Shown here: piece by piece, positions 1 to 8,155 of the stretch
Position numbering within the stretch: the stretch's first letter is position 1
Layout: each line of letters starts with the position of its first letter
From: Candidatus Howiella intestinavium
GTDB lineage: Bacteria; Bacillota; Clostridia; Oscillospirales; Acutalibacteraceae
Direction of reading: 5' to 3'
Length of the DNA stretch: 36,897 bases
Assembly (NCBI GenBank): GCA_904420585.1
Contig: CAJFVX010000021.1
Location: 83,319-120,215, forward strand
Notes under the pieces: generated by a model
Seen by the model: the letters and a program-made list of their open reading frames with translations, nothing else
Told to the model about the DNA's origin: nothing
Databases searched by the model: none
Translations under genes and position numbers: made by a program

Positions 1-361
1 CCGACACATGCAGGGCGAAAATCAGCTGGAAGATGAGGGTCAGGGCGAAGGGCAGGGCAAATACGGCCAGGGCCGCGAAAAATTTGCCCATGACGATGCC
101 GCTCAGCCGCACCGGCGCGGTCAGCAGGGCCTGGTCCACCTTCAGCCGGCGGTCTTCACTCATAAGCCGCATGGTCAGGATGGGGATGGCGAATATGATG
201 ATGCTGGACATCAGGCTGAAAACAGCGTCGATCTCCGCAGAGCCGTTTGCATAGGCGATACAGAAGGCCAGGCCCAAAAAGAAGGCGAAGGCGGCCAATA
301 CGATATATCCCACCGGCGAGGTGAAATAGGCCTTGAATTCCCTTTTAAAAATTGCCGACAT
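1..361 (-). CDS. ABC-2 type transporter permease, N-terminal part (runs off the left edge)
   Basis: This is the membrane subunit of an ABC exporter; about 120 residues are in the window and the rest lies beyond position 1. The protein begins MSAIFKREFKAYFTSPVGYI, the typical opening of GldF-like ABC-2 permeases, with a cytoplasmic amphipathic start followed by hydrophobic segments at about residues 18-40 and 48-65. A charged loop (MSEDRR, then LLTAPV) comes next, then more membrane segments. The ATG at 361 is preceded by GGAGG-like sequence inside the end of the upstream ATPase gene, 3 nt away, so the two are one operon and should form one transporter. The substrate cannot be read from the sequence. 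Confidence 0.85.
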   Translation of the reverse strand, partial: MSAIFKREFKAYFTSPVGYIVLAAFAFFLGLAFCIAYANGSAEIDAVFSLMSSIIIFAIPILTMRLMSEDRRLKVDQALLTAPVRLSGIVMGKFFAALAVFALPFALTLIFQLIFALHVS

Positions 362-364
362 GGT

Positions 365-1459
365 TTACTCCCCCTCCTTTTCGGTTTCGGTATCCACCGG
401 GGCCTCTTCCGTCCCGGCTTCCTCCGGCTGCGTATCCGTATCCGCCGCCTGCTCTTCCCCAGAGGCCTCGGCCGGCTCCTCCGCCAAGGGGGCCGCGTGG
501 GTGCGCTTGGCCACCTCGTGGGGATCCAGGGTGGAATCGGTCAGGCGCAGGAAGATCTGCTCCAAATCCATTTCGTTGGGGCGCAGCATCAGCAGCGTCC
601 AGTGCCGGTCGGCCAGCCGGTCGAAGATGTAAGGCCGCACGTCGGCCTCTCCTTCCGGCTCGATGGAGAACTCGCTAGCGTTGCCCTCCCGGGGCCCTAA
701 GAAGGATACCTTCTGCACGCCGGGGATGCCGTTTAACAGCCGCTGCACATCGCTCTTGGGCCCCCGGACCCGGGCGATGAGGGAGCGGTCGCTGGAGAGG
801 GTGCGGGCCAGGTTGTCCGGCGTGTCGTCGGCGATCATGACCCCCCGGTTGATGACGATAATCCGGTCGCAGACCGCCTGAATCTCCGAGAGGATATGGG
901 AGCTGAGGATGACGGTGTGGCTGCGGCCCAGATGCTTGATCAGGCTGCGGATTTCAATGATCTGCTTGGGGTCCAGGCCCACGGTGGGCTCGTCCAGAAT
1001 CAGAACGTCGGGGTTGCCGATGAGGGCCTGGGCAATGCCCACCCGCTGCCGGTAGCCCTTGGACAGGTTCTTAATCAGGCGATTGTAAACATCCTGGATT
1101 TTTACCAGCCGGCAGACCTCCTGGATGTGGGGCTCCTTGGGCAGCTTGACCTTTTTCAGGCCGAAGATGAAGTTCAGGTACTCCTTTACCGTCATGTCCA
1201 GGTAAAGGGGCGGCTGCTCGGGCAGGTAGCCGATGCGGCGCTTGGCCTCGTTGGCGTTCTCCAGAATATCATAGCCGTCGATCTTGACGCTGCCGGCGGT
1301 GGCCGACAGATAGCCGGTCAGGATATTCATGGTGGTGGATTTCCCGGCGCCGTTGGGGCCCAGGAAGCCCAGGATCTCCCCGTCCTTCACTTGGAAGCTG
1401 ACGTCGTCCACGGCCAGGTGGCTGCCGTAGCGCTTGGAGAGGTTTTGCACCTCAATCAT
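365..1459 (-). CDS. ABC transporter ATP-binding protein (GldA-like, partner of the ABC-2 permease)
   Basis: This 364-residue ATPase powers the adjacent permease. It has Walker A GPNGAGKS near residue 38, a signature region LSKGYRQR, Walker B VLILDEPTVGLDP and an H-loop SSHIL. The layout is that of the CcmA/GldA class paired with ABC-2 permeases. After about residue 310 comes a roughly 50-residue tail very rich in Glu, Ala and Thr, which is not part of the catalytic fold. I chose ATG 1459 because it opens directly into the ATPase domain (MIEVQNLSKRYG) and has GGAGGG about 9 nt upstream. The same frame is open further upstream, but that stretch encodes unrelated sequence and contains the promoter. 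The permease follows after 3 nt. Confidence 0.93.
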   Translation of the reverse strand: MIEVQNLSKRYGSHLAVDDVSFQVKDGEILGFLGPNGAGKSTTMNILTGYLSATAGSVKIDGYDILENANEAKRRIGYLPEQPPLYLDMTVKEYLNFIFGLKKVKLPKEPHIQEVCRLVKIQDVYNRLIKNLSKGYRQRVGIAQALIGNPDVLILDEPTVGLDPKQIIEIRSLIKHLGRSHTVILSSHILSEIQAVCDRIIVINRGVMIADDTPDNLARTLSSDRSLIARVRGPKSDVQRLLNGIPGVQKVSFLGPREGNASEFSIEPEGEADVRPYIFDRLADRHWTLLMLRPNEMDLEQIFLRLTDSTLDPHEVAKRTHAAPLAEEPAEASGEEQAADTDTQPEEAGTEEAPVDTETEKEGE

Positions 1460-1535
1460 TTGCGTTCCCTCCAATTTCGGATGAATTGTTGTATGGATTG
1501 TTGGGCACCCGCCGCGGGAAGACGCGCCATGCGGG

Positions 1536-1563
1536 ATTATAACAAATGTAGGATAACAGACAA
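1536..1563 (-). promoter_or_regulatory. Probable extended -10 promoter of the ABC-2 exporter operon
   Basis: Read on the minus strand, TATAAT (1541 to 1536) is preceded by TGT, giving an extended -10. TTGTCT lies 16 nt upstream (1563 to 1558). The leader to the ATG at 1459 would be about 70 nt. It is divergent from the promoter at 1740. The 356-nt gap 1460-1815 holds these two promoters and nothing else that I recognise. Confidence 0.5.
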
Positions 1564-1739
1564 ATTTTATGACTTTGTAAACTTTCTCTGAACAAATTAC
1601 CCCGATTTTCCATGCAACATACGGATTCATTATACACGATACGGGACCGCAAATAAAGGGGAAATCCACGGGTTTTGCCCTTCTTTTTGCATTTGCCCCT
1701 TAAAATTTGCCCGAATCCCCGCCGGCGGGCAGAAATGCA

Positions 1740-1768
1740 TTGACGCAGGCGGCTTTCGGTACTAATAT
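1740..1768 (+). promoter_or_regulatory. Sigma-A type promoter of the DUF1015 gene
   Basis: TTGACG (1740-1745) and TAATAT (1763-1768) are separated by exactly 17 nt. The start codon of the DUF1015 gene at 1816 is 48 nt further on, and AAGGAAAGGA lies between. This is a near-consensus vegetative promoter. Confidence 0.75.
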
Positions 1769-1815
1769 AAAAGTGTATAGGCTGCGGAAAAAAGTAAGGA
1801 AAGGAATGTGAGAAA

Positions 1816-3096
1816 ATGGCGGAAATCAAACCATTTGCGGCCCTGCGGTTTACCGGCAAGGCCGGCCGGGCGGAGGAAATCACCTGTCCGCCCTACGACA
1901 TCATCAGCGAGGAGGAGCGGCGGGGGTATCTTGCCCGGAATCCCCACAACGTCATCCGCCTGGAGCTGCCCCGGGCCGAAGGGGAGGGGGCCGACCCCTA
2001 CGCCGAGGCCGGCCGGGTATTACAGGAATGGCTGGCGGAGGGTATACTGGCCCGGGACGGGAAGCCGGCCCTCTATATCTATGAGGAGGCCTTTACCGCC
2101 GGCGGCCGTTCTTACGCCGTGCGGGGCTTTATCTGCCGGGTGCGGCTGGAGGAATTCTCCAAGGGAGTCGTTCTGCCCCATGAGGAGACCCTCTCCAAGG
2201 CCAAGGCCGACCGGTTCAACCTCATGTGCGCCACCGGCTGCAATTTCAGCCAGATTTATTCTTTGTACATGGACGAGGGCGGCCAGACCCGCCGGGCGGT
2301 GGAGGCCCTTTCCTCCGGCCGGCCCGCCCAGTGCTTTACGGATGGAGCGGGGGTGACCCACCGGCTGTGGATTGCCGAGGACGGCCCCGCCGTGGAGGAA
2401 ATCTGCCGGCAGTTCGCCGGCCGGAAGCTCTACATAGCCGACGGCCATCACCGGTATGAAACCGCCCTGCGCTACCGGGACCACCTGCGGGAGGCCGGCG
2501 GCCCGGTGGGGGACAGCGACTATGTCATGATGATGCTGGTGGATATGGAGAACCCCGGCCTGGTGGTATTCCCCACCCACCGGATTGTCCGGGACCTGCC
2601 CGCCTTCGACGGGGCGGCCCTGCTGCGGAACTGCGAAGCCTATTTCGATGTGACGGAAGAGGATTCCCTTTCCTCCATGGACGCCGCCCTGGAGGCGGCC
2701 TACGCCGCCGGCCAGAAGGCCTTCGGTTTCTATGACGGCGGCAGCGGCTGGCACCTGCTGCGGCTGCGGGACCCGGCGGTCATGGCCGAATTCCTGCCGG
2801 AAGGCAGCAAGGCCCTGCGGGAGCTGGACGTTTCGGTGCTTCACAGCCTGGTGCTGGAACGGCTGCTGCACATTGACAAGGAGAATATGGCAAACCAGGT
2901 CAACCTGACCTACACCCGGGACAAGGCCGAGGCCCTGGAGGCCGTCCGGGAGGGGGCCGACTGCTGCTTTATCCTCAACCCCACCCGAGTGGAGGAAATC
3001 AGCGCCGTGGCCGCCGCCGGAGAGAAGATGCCCCAAAAGTCCACCTATTTTTACCCCAAGCTCATCACCGGATTGGTCATGAACCCGATCCTGTAG
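1816..3096 (+). CDS. DUF1015 family protein
   Basis: A 426-residue soluble protein of the DUF1015 family. Family hallmarks are visible: the N-terminal block CPPYDIISEEER, the segment LPHEETLSKAKADR near residue 115, and ADGHHRYETALRYRDHL near residue 211, which is the family's most conserved motif. Length matches the family. The biochemical role of DUF1015 proteins is not settled; in clostridia they often sit near serine-synthesis genes, but none is visible here. The start at 1816 has AAGGAAAGGA upstream and is placed correctly behind the promoter at 1740. The next gene begins 29 nt downstream with its own AAGGAG, so the two probably share a transcript. Confidence 0.9.
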   Translation: MAEIKPFAALRFTGKAGRAEEITCPPYDIISEEERRGYLARNPHNVIRLELPRAEGEGADPYAEAGRVLQEWLAEGILARDGKPALYIYEEAFTAGGRSYAVRGFICRVRLEEFSKGVVLPHEETLSKAKADRFNLMCATGCNFSQIYSLYMDEGGQTRRAVEALSSGRPAQCFTDGAGVTHRLWIAEDGPAVEEICRQFAGRKLYIADGHHRYETALRYRDHLREAGGPVGDSDYVMMMLVDMENPGLVVFPTHRIVRDLPAFDGAALLRNCEAYFDVTEEDSLSSMDAALEAAYAAGQKAFGFYDGGSGWHLLRLRDPAVMAEFLPEGSKALRELDVSVLHSLVLERLLHIDKENMANQVNLTYTRDKAEALEAVREGADCCFILNPTRVEEISAVAAAGEKMPQKSTYFYPKLITGLVMNPIL

Positions 3097-3125
3097 GCGG
3101 CTTTTGCAAGTAAGGAGCGAGAGAC

Positions 3126-5504
3126 ATGTTGGAAAAGGAGATAAAGCAAAAAATTTACCGCCTGCTCACCGGCCGGTTTTCCTTTGAAAAACCCTACCCG
3201 CTGAGCAAAATCGCCCTGTACCTGACCCAGCAGGGCATTATGGCCCACACATACGGCTATAAGAAATTAAAGGATATGATGGGGGATATGCCCGAGTTTA
3301 TCGGCATGAAGGACGTCCTGCTGGAGGGGCATCCCCACCAGGAAATCCGCCTGCACCCCTGGGAGGAGGCGGATGGACAGCCCGCCGGCCCGGACCTGCC
3401 GGACGGGGAGGGAGAAGACGGGTTTTCCCAGCTGCCGGCCGGTCTGCAGGGGCAGGTCTACCTGCCGGCCAAGACCCTCTGCAAGCTGAACCTGGCCCTG
3501 ACCGGCGTAGAAACCATGCCGGACGCCGGCGTCCGGGAGATGCTGGCGGCGGCCTACCGGCGGGCCCGGGAGCAGGGGACGTTTTTCCGCCGGGGGGAAT
3601 CTTACGTATTCGACCTGGACGCCTGCACCCCCGACGGCACGCCGGTCAGCGCCTCCATCAAGCGGTCGGATTTGGACGGGGGCTTCCCCTGGTACCTGAA
3701 TTACGCCGGCCCCAATTACCACGCCCGGCAGCCTGCTGCTTTTCGGAATGCCGGGGAAATCCCCGCCGGCGGGGAAAACCGGCCGGTGCGGGCGGGCTTT
3801 TCCCAGCGGTGGACGCCGCCCTCTGTACGCCGGCATGCCCAGCCGAACCTGGCCCCGTCCCCGGCGCCGGCCCCGCCGCCCGTCCCGTCCCCGCCGCCGG
3901 TTCCGGCGCAGCCGGAGGCGCCGGCCGGGCAGCAGCTGAGCGAGGAGGAGAAGCGGGAAATCTATCTGGACTTAACCGCCTGCCTGCCGCTGGAGGAAAA
4001 GCTGCACATGGCCACGGTGAGCCAGAAGCTCAACGAGACGGGACACGCCAAGGAGCAGTACGGCTTTAAGCGGATGAAAAACATGCTGAAAGCCCTTTCG
4101 GAATTTGTGAGCATGGAGGACGCGGTGATGAACGGGGTGCCCCAGGTGGTGGTTACCCTCCACGCCGTACCCAGATGGGCTGCCGATGCCCGGGGGGCTG
4201 TCCCGCCCCGAGAGGAGGACGAGGCCGCGCCGGTTCGCTTTACCTTCCTGCCCCCCTGTCTGGAGGGGCAGGTCTACCTGCCGGAGAAAACCCTTGCCAA
4301 GCTGAACCTGGATTTGACAGGGGAGGAGACCCACCCGTCGGAGCAGGTGCTGGAGGCCCTGCGCAGCGCCTACCGGCAGGCCAGGGAGACGGGGGAATTT
4401 TACAGCAAGAACGACGCCTATACCTTTGAGGTGGACCTGACCGACCGGGAGGGGAATCCCATCGGCGCCACCCTCAAGCGCTCGGACTTTGCCGACGGCT
4501 ACAAATGGTTTTTAAGCTATGCGGGGGTCAACCGGTACGCCGCCTCCCGCACCCCGGGCAAGATGCTGGAGCGGTTCGCCTTTCTGGGGGCCTGGTCCAG
4601 CTTCCTGGAGGAACTGGCGAACAAGGCCCTGCCCGAGCCCTGGGACTTTTCCGGCAGCCTCAAGGAGCCGGGGGAAAAGAGCTACACCATTTTAAAGAAA
4701 TACATCCAGTACACCTTCTACCGCCTGCATCTGGAGGACAAAATCTGCATATCGCAGGACGGCTCCTTCGCCGCCTTCAACACCGGGCTGGTCACCCCTC
4801 ACTACGACGACATTTACGCCTGCTTTGAAGAGAGCGACACGGAGGAGCACGCCACCAAATGGCGCTTTTTGGAATTCTGCACCGCCGGCGGCCGGGGTGT
4901 GGGCAAGCGGCTGGTGGACGCCTTCAACCCCCTGCCCCAGCCTCCGTCCTACTTCGAGAAGAAGGAGGACCTGCTCTTCGATTTGGAAAAGGAGCTGCAC
5001 ACCGACTACGACCACATCCTGCTGGACAATCTCTCCCGGCTGCCCCTGGACTTTTTGCAGGAGGAATGCTGGGGACTGGGGGAGGCCCTGGAGCTTCTGG
5101 ACAAAATCCGGGCCGAATCGGACTTTGTCCGGCGCAGGAAGCTGTATTGGGAGCTCAGCGACCTGGTGGCCGACACCCCCCGGCTGTTCAACCGGCTGCG
5201 CAACCGGCTGGACGACGCCATCCAGCTGGCCCGCAAGCAGGTGCGCTGGAACTTCAAGACGGCCATCCCCTGTTACTTCCCCACCCGCAACGTCATGAGC
5301 CTGATGCTGCCTTTGGCCTTGATGGAGGACGGCCGTGCCGACGCCGCTTTGGTGGTGGAGCAGACCCGTTCGGGCAACTACCAGGGCCAGACCATCCTGA
5401 CCCTGCGGCAGGCCTATATAGACGGCCGGCTGCTCTGCCGGCCCAACAGCGAATGGCTGGACGCGGACACCGTAAGCGGCGCAGACGCCGACGACGAAGA
5501 CTGA
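3126..5504 (+). CDS. Tandem LOTUS/OST-HTH-like protein with C-terminal DUF3825-like domain
   Basis: A 792-residue soluble protein with an internal duplication. Module 1 is a winged-helix segment at about residues 5-75, with the OST-HTH-like core YGYKKLKDMMGDMPEFI, followed by an unnamed domain at about 105-196 (GQVYLP.KTL.KLNL.LTG.ET to LNYAG). A Pro/Ala-rich linker (about 236-268) leads to module 2: winged helix at about 272-346 (YGFKRMKNML) and the same unnamed domain at about 372-467. The C-terminal part (about 478-785) resembles DUF3825, with FAFLGAW, ALPEPWDF, FNTGLVTP and IYACFEE. LOTUS/OST-HTH domains bind RNA, often G-rich or structured, in animals and are predicted to do so in bacteria, so an RNA-binding role is likely but unproven here. 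No signal peptide or membrane segment is visible. The start has AAGGAG upstream. The gene ends at a strong terminator. Confidence 0.82.
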   Translation: MLEKEIKQKIYRLLTGRFSFEKPYPLSKIALYLTQQGIMAHTYGYKKLKDMMGDMPEFIGMKDVLLEGHPHQEIRLHPWEEADGQPAGPDLPDGEGEDGFSQLPAGLQGQVYLPAKTLCKLNLALTGVETMPDAGVREMLAAAYRRAREQGTFFRRGESYVFDLDACTPDGTPVSASIKRSDLDGGFPWYLNYAGPNYHARQPAAFRNAGEIPAGGENRPVRAGFSQRWTPPSVRRHAQPNLAPSPAPAPPPVPSPPPVPAQPEAPAGQQLSEEEKREIYLDLTACLPLEEKLHMATVSQKLNETGHAKEQYGFKRMKNMLKALSEFVSMEDAVMNGVPQVVVTLHAVPRWAADARGAVPPREEDEAAPVRFTFLPPCLEGQVYLPEKTLAKLNLDLTGEETHPSEQVLEALRSAYRQARETGEFYSKNDAYTFEVDLTDREGNPIGATLKRSDFADGYKWFLSYAGVNRYAASRTPGKMLERFAFLGAWSSFLEELANKALPEPWDFSGSLKEPGEKSYTILKKYIQYTFYRLHLEDKICISQDGSFAAFNTGLVTPHYDDIYACFEESDTEEHATKWRFLEFCTAGGRGVGKRLVDAFNPLPQPPSYFEKKEDLLFDLEKELHTDYDHILLDNLSRLPLDFLQEECWGLGEALELLDKIRAESDFVRRRKLYWELSDLVADTPRLFNRLRNRLDDAIQLARKQVRWNFKTAIPCYFPTRNVMSLMLPLALMEDGRADAALVVEQTRSGNYQGQTILTLRQAYIDGRLLCRPNSEWLDADTVSGADADDED

Positions 5505-5518
5505 TGGAAAAAGAAAAG

Positions 5519-5556
5519 GTGCGGATTCCCGCTGCTTGTGGGAATCCGCACTTTTT
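5519..5556. terminator. Bidirectional intrinsic terminator between the LOTUS gene and the phosphohexomutase gene
   Basis: A perfect 12-bp stem (GTGCGGATTCCC at 5519-5530, GGGAATCCGCAC at 5540-5551) has a 9-nt loop. TTTTT follows on the plus strand. The reverse complement of the A-rich stretch before the stem gives a T-rich tract on the minus strand, so it can stop both convergent genes. Confidence 0.88.
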
Positions 5557-5574
5557 GTTGTTTAGCTGAAAAAT

Positions 5575-5660
5575 AAAAGTTTTTGGCCGCTTTTTTTAAA
5601 AAGCGGGCGGGGTGCCGGGGCAAGGCCCCGGCTCGCATCCCGCAGGATGCGAAACCCTTA
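5575..5660 (-). repeat. Intergenic repeat R1, copy 1 (three hairpins)
   Basis: This 86-nt element on the minus strand matches 9754-9839. It begins TAAGGG, whose TAA is the stop codon of the phosphohexomutase gene. Three stems follow: CGCATCC/GGATGCG, GCCGGGGC/GCCCCGGC with a CTT loop, and CCGCTTTTT/AAAAAGCGG. It ends GGCCAAAAACTTTT. Two stems differ from copy 2 by paired changes that keep the base pairing. It lies in the same orientation relative to its upstream gene as copy 2. I do not recognise a named family. Confidence 0.8.
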
Positions 5661-7193
5661 CACCAGCTTTTCCAGGGGCGCAATATCCAGCCCGTCAAAC
5701 TGCCGGAAGAAGGGCAGTAGGGCGGCGGCCATGTCTTTTACGCCGCCGGCCCGATCGCTTTCCAGGTTCATGGGCATGATGGGGTCGTGAACCGACAGCC
5801 GCAGCAGGAACCAGCCCTTGCCGCCGTCCACCGCGACCCGGATGCCCTCCCGGTTGTCGTCGGCGATTTCCCAGCCGTCCACGCCGGCGGCGAATTCCTC
5901 CAGGGCGGCGATGACCCGGCTGCCGTAGGCGGCGAAGTCGGCTTCCTTTATGGCCAGGCGGGCCTCGGCGGCTTCCACCGGCTCGGGCAGGGCGCCGATA
6001 AGGTCTTCCAGCTCCTTGCCCTCGGCCCGGAGGTTGGCCATCTTAATGATAATCTTGGTGATGAGATAGGCCCCGTCGTCCAGAAAATAATTTTCCTTCA
6101 AAGCGGCGTGGCCGGAGGTCTCAATGGCCAGGGGGGCGGAAATGCCCTGCCCCTCCAGCTCCATGGCCTTGTTGATGACATTCCGGTACCCCCGGCGGTA
6201 GCGGTAGTGGACGCCCCCCAGATTCTGCTCCAGGAAGGTCTTCAGGCCGCTGGAGGTGATGGAGTCGGTGACAATGGTGCCGCCGGGGCAGTCCTCCAGG
6301 GCGATGGCCGCCGCCAGGGCCACCAGGCGGTTGCGGTTAATCTCCTTGCCGTCCCGGCCCACGCAGCCGGCCCGGTCCACGTCGGTGTCGAAAATCACGC
6401 CCAGGTCGGCCCCGGACGCCAGGGTGGCCTTGCAGATGCTCTCCATGGCCTGCTCGTTTTCCGGGTTGGGGATGTGGTTGGGGAAATAGCCGTCCGGCTC
6501 TAAAAACTGGCTGCCCGACACGTCGGCCCCCAGAGGCGCCAGAACCTCGCTGGCATAGAATCCGCCGGCGCCGTTGCCCGCGTCCACCACGATGTGGAAG
6601 CCGGCCAGGGGCTTTTCGGCCTCGGCCTTGCCCGTGCCCTTGGCGATAATCCCCCGCAGCAGGGCGGCGTAGCGGGGCATGTAGCCGAGAGGCTCGGCAC
6701 CGCCGCCACCCGGCAGGGACGCGATGCCCCCCTGTTTATCCAGTTCGGCGGCGTAGGAAAGGATGGCCGCAATGTCCGGGCCGTCCAGGCCGCCGGCGGG
6801 GGTGAAGAATTTTAAGCCGTTGCGGTCAAAGGGGTGATGGCTGGCCGTAATCTGCACCGCCCCGTCGGCCCCCGCGCCTCCCTCCGCTGAGGAAACGGTG
6901 GTCATGAACATGGCCGGGGTGGAAGAGAGGCCGCAGTCCAGCACCTGGATGCCGGCCGCCTGCAGGCCCCGGGTCACCGCCGCCTGCAGCCGCCCCGCCG
7001 AGATGCGGGAATCGTGCCCCACGGCCACACGCAGGCCCTTGGCGCCGCTGCCCTTTTTCCCGGCCAGCCAGCGGGCAAAGCCGGCCGCCATATTTTCCAC
7101 CGCTGGGTCGGTGAGGGTGACGGCCTTGCCGCCCTCGTCGCTGGCCACGCCCCGGATATCCGTTCCGCTCTTGTAGCTTTTGTAATCCACCAT
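5658..7193 (-). CDS. Phosphohexomutase (phosphoglucomutase/phosphomannomutase family)
   Basis: A 511-residue enzyme of the alpha-D-phosphohexomutase superfamily, which moves phosphate between C1 and C6 of a hexose through a phosphoserine. Visible motifs are the active-site loop ITASHHPFDRNG (Ser118; most relatives have TASHNP), the metal loop DTDVDRAG (Asp269, 271, 273), the sugar-binding loop ETSGH (358-362), and a C-terminal phosphate-binding region with DNREGIRV. The specificity (glucose, mannose or glucosamine) cannot be fixed from motifs alone. The ATG at 7193 has GGGAG about 9 nt upstream and a near-consensus promoter at 7266-7294. The stop codon falls within repeat R1. Confidence 0.9.
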   Translation of the reverse strand: MVDYKSYKSGTDIRGVASDEGGKAVTLTDPAVENMAAGFARWLAGKKGSGAKGLRVAVGHDSRISAGRLQAAVTRGLQAAGIQVLDCGLSSTPAMFMTTVSSAEGGAGADGAVQITASHHPFDRNGLKFFTPAGGLDGPDIAAILSYAAELDKQGGIASLPGGGGAEPLGYMPRYAALLRGIIAKGTGKAEAEKPLAGFHIVVDAGNGAGGFYASEVLAPLGADVSGSQFLEPDGYFPNHIPNPENEQAMESICKATLASGADLGVIFDTDVDRAGCVGRDGKEINRNRLVALAAAIALEDCPGGTIVTDSITSSGLKTFLEQNLGGVHYRYRRGYRNVINKAMELEGQGISAPLAIETSGHAALKENYFLDDGAYLITKIIIKMANLRAEGKELEDLIGALPEPVEAAEARLAIKEADFAAYGSRVIAALEEFAAGVDGWEIADDNREGIRVAVDGGKGWFLLRLSVHDPIMPMNLESDRAGGVKDMAAALLPFFRQFDGLDIAPLEKLV

Positions 7194-7214
7194 ATTAAAA
7201 AACTCCCATACTCC

Positions 7215-7250
7215 AGATTGGCCGGCGGCGGGGAAATCCCTGCCGCCGGT
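7215..7250 (-). other. GC-rich hairpin in the phosphohexomutase leader
   Basis: On the minus strand CCGGCGGC pairs with GCCGCCGG around an inner GGG/CCC pairing. It falls between the promoter at 7266-7294 and the ATG at 7193, and no T-tract follows it. It may simply stabilise the 5' end. I see no riboswitch that I can name. Confidence 0.4.
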
Positions 7251-7265
7251 CCGGATTTTGCTTCT

Positions 7266-7294
7266 ATTATAAGGGATGGGGGATTTTAAGTCAA
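7266..7294 (-). promoter_or_regulatory. Sigma-A type promoter of the phosphohexomutase gene
   Basis: Read on the minus strand, TTGACT (7294 to 7289) and TATAAT (7271 to 7266) are 17 nt apart. The -35 overlaps the last codons of the upstream ABC ATPase gene. The mutase therefore has its own promoter although the two genes are colinear. Confidence 0.8.
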
Positions 7295-8002
7295 TCCGGG
7301 CAGGACGCCCATGGCGGCCGGCGCGCCGCTGTCCTCCAGGATTTTCCCGTCCATCATGCGGATGCGCCGGGGGACGCTTTGGGCAATCCCGTCGTCGTGG
7401 GTGATGAGCACCACCGTCCGTCCGTCGGCGTGAAGTTCCCGCAGGATGGCCATAATCTGTCCGCCGGCCCGGCTGTCCAGGTTGCCGGTGGGTTCGTCGG
7501 CCAGAATCATGGGCGGCCGGGCGGCGATGGCCCGGGCGATGGCCACCCGCTGCTGTTGCCCTCCCGAAAGCTCGGCCGGCCGGTGGCGCATCCGCTGGGA
7601 TAATCCCACCCGCTGTAAGGCCGCCTCGGCCAGCTGTCGGCGCTTTTTGCCGGCAATCCCCCGGTAGAGCAGGGGTAGTTCCACATTTTCCAGGGCCGAC
7701 AGGGAGGGCACCAGGTTGAATCCCTGGAAGATAAAGCCGATTTTCCGGTTGCGGATGGCCGACAGCCGCCGGTCGGACAGCCGGCCCACCTCCTGGCCGT
7801 CCAGCCGGTAGCTGCCCTTGGTGGGGGCGTCCAGGCAGCCCAAAATATTCATCAGGGTGGACTTGCCCGAACCCGACGCCCCCACCACTGCCACCATTTC
7901 CCCCTGTGCCACCGAAAAGGTGACCCCGTCCAGGGCCCGGACTTCATCCGGCCCGGATTTATAGATTTTATATAGGTTTTTCACATCCAGCAGCGCCTGC
8001 AT
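7286..8002 (-). CDS. ABC transporter ATP-binding protein, LolD/MacB type
   Basis: A 238-residue ATPase of the MacB/LolD/FtsE class, normally paired with an FtsX-like permease for lipoprotein or peptide/antibiotic export. It has Walker A GASGSGKS, a Q-loop in [21 protein letters not shown] (a class hallmark), signature LSGGQQQR, Walker [14 protein letters not shown] and switch His in LITHD. Its length is normal for a stand-alone ATPase. The ATG at 8002 has AAAGGAGG 9-10 nt upstream. No permease gene lies next to it: the downstream gene is a mutase with its own promoter, and the upstream neighbour is divergent spoVAC. The partner must be encoded elsewhere, or the gene is a remnant of a larger operon. 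Confidence 0.92.
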   Translation of the reverse strand: MQALLDVKNLYKIYKSGPDEVRALDGVTFSVAQGEMVAVVGASGSGKSTLMNILGCLDAPTKGSYRLDGQEVGRLSDRRLSAIRNRKIGFIFQGFNLVPSLSALENVELPLLYRGIAGKKRRQLAEAALQRVGLSQRMRHRPAELSGGQQQRVAIARAIAARPPMILADEPTGNLDSRAGGQIMAILRELHADGRTVVLITHDDGIAQSVPRRIRMMDGKILEDSGAPAAMGVLPGLT

Positions 8003-8155
8003 AAAAACAGCCTCCTTTGCCCGCCGGCCGGCGGGTTTTTCTTATTATTTCCCGGCCGCCCCTTATTTTGCGGGGCTGCCGCCGAATGGGCGGAATATTT
8101 TTCAGACGCCGGGAAAGGATAAAAGGGAAAAACGCGCTGCAAGGAGGCGTGCCGC

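Noticed and set aside
1629-1657. Second minus-strand TATAAT (1634 to 1629) as another promoter for the ABC-2 operon
   Set aside because: The -35 (TTTATT) is weak and there is no extended -10; the site at 1536-1563 is better.
8093-8124. Sigma-G-like promoter for spoVAC (GAATA ... GGATAAAA)
   Set aside because: The spacing is about 2 nt too long and the -10 match is partial; it is mentioned only in the gene entry.
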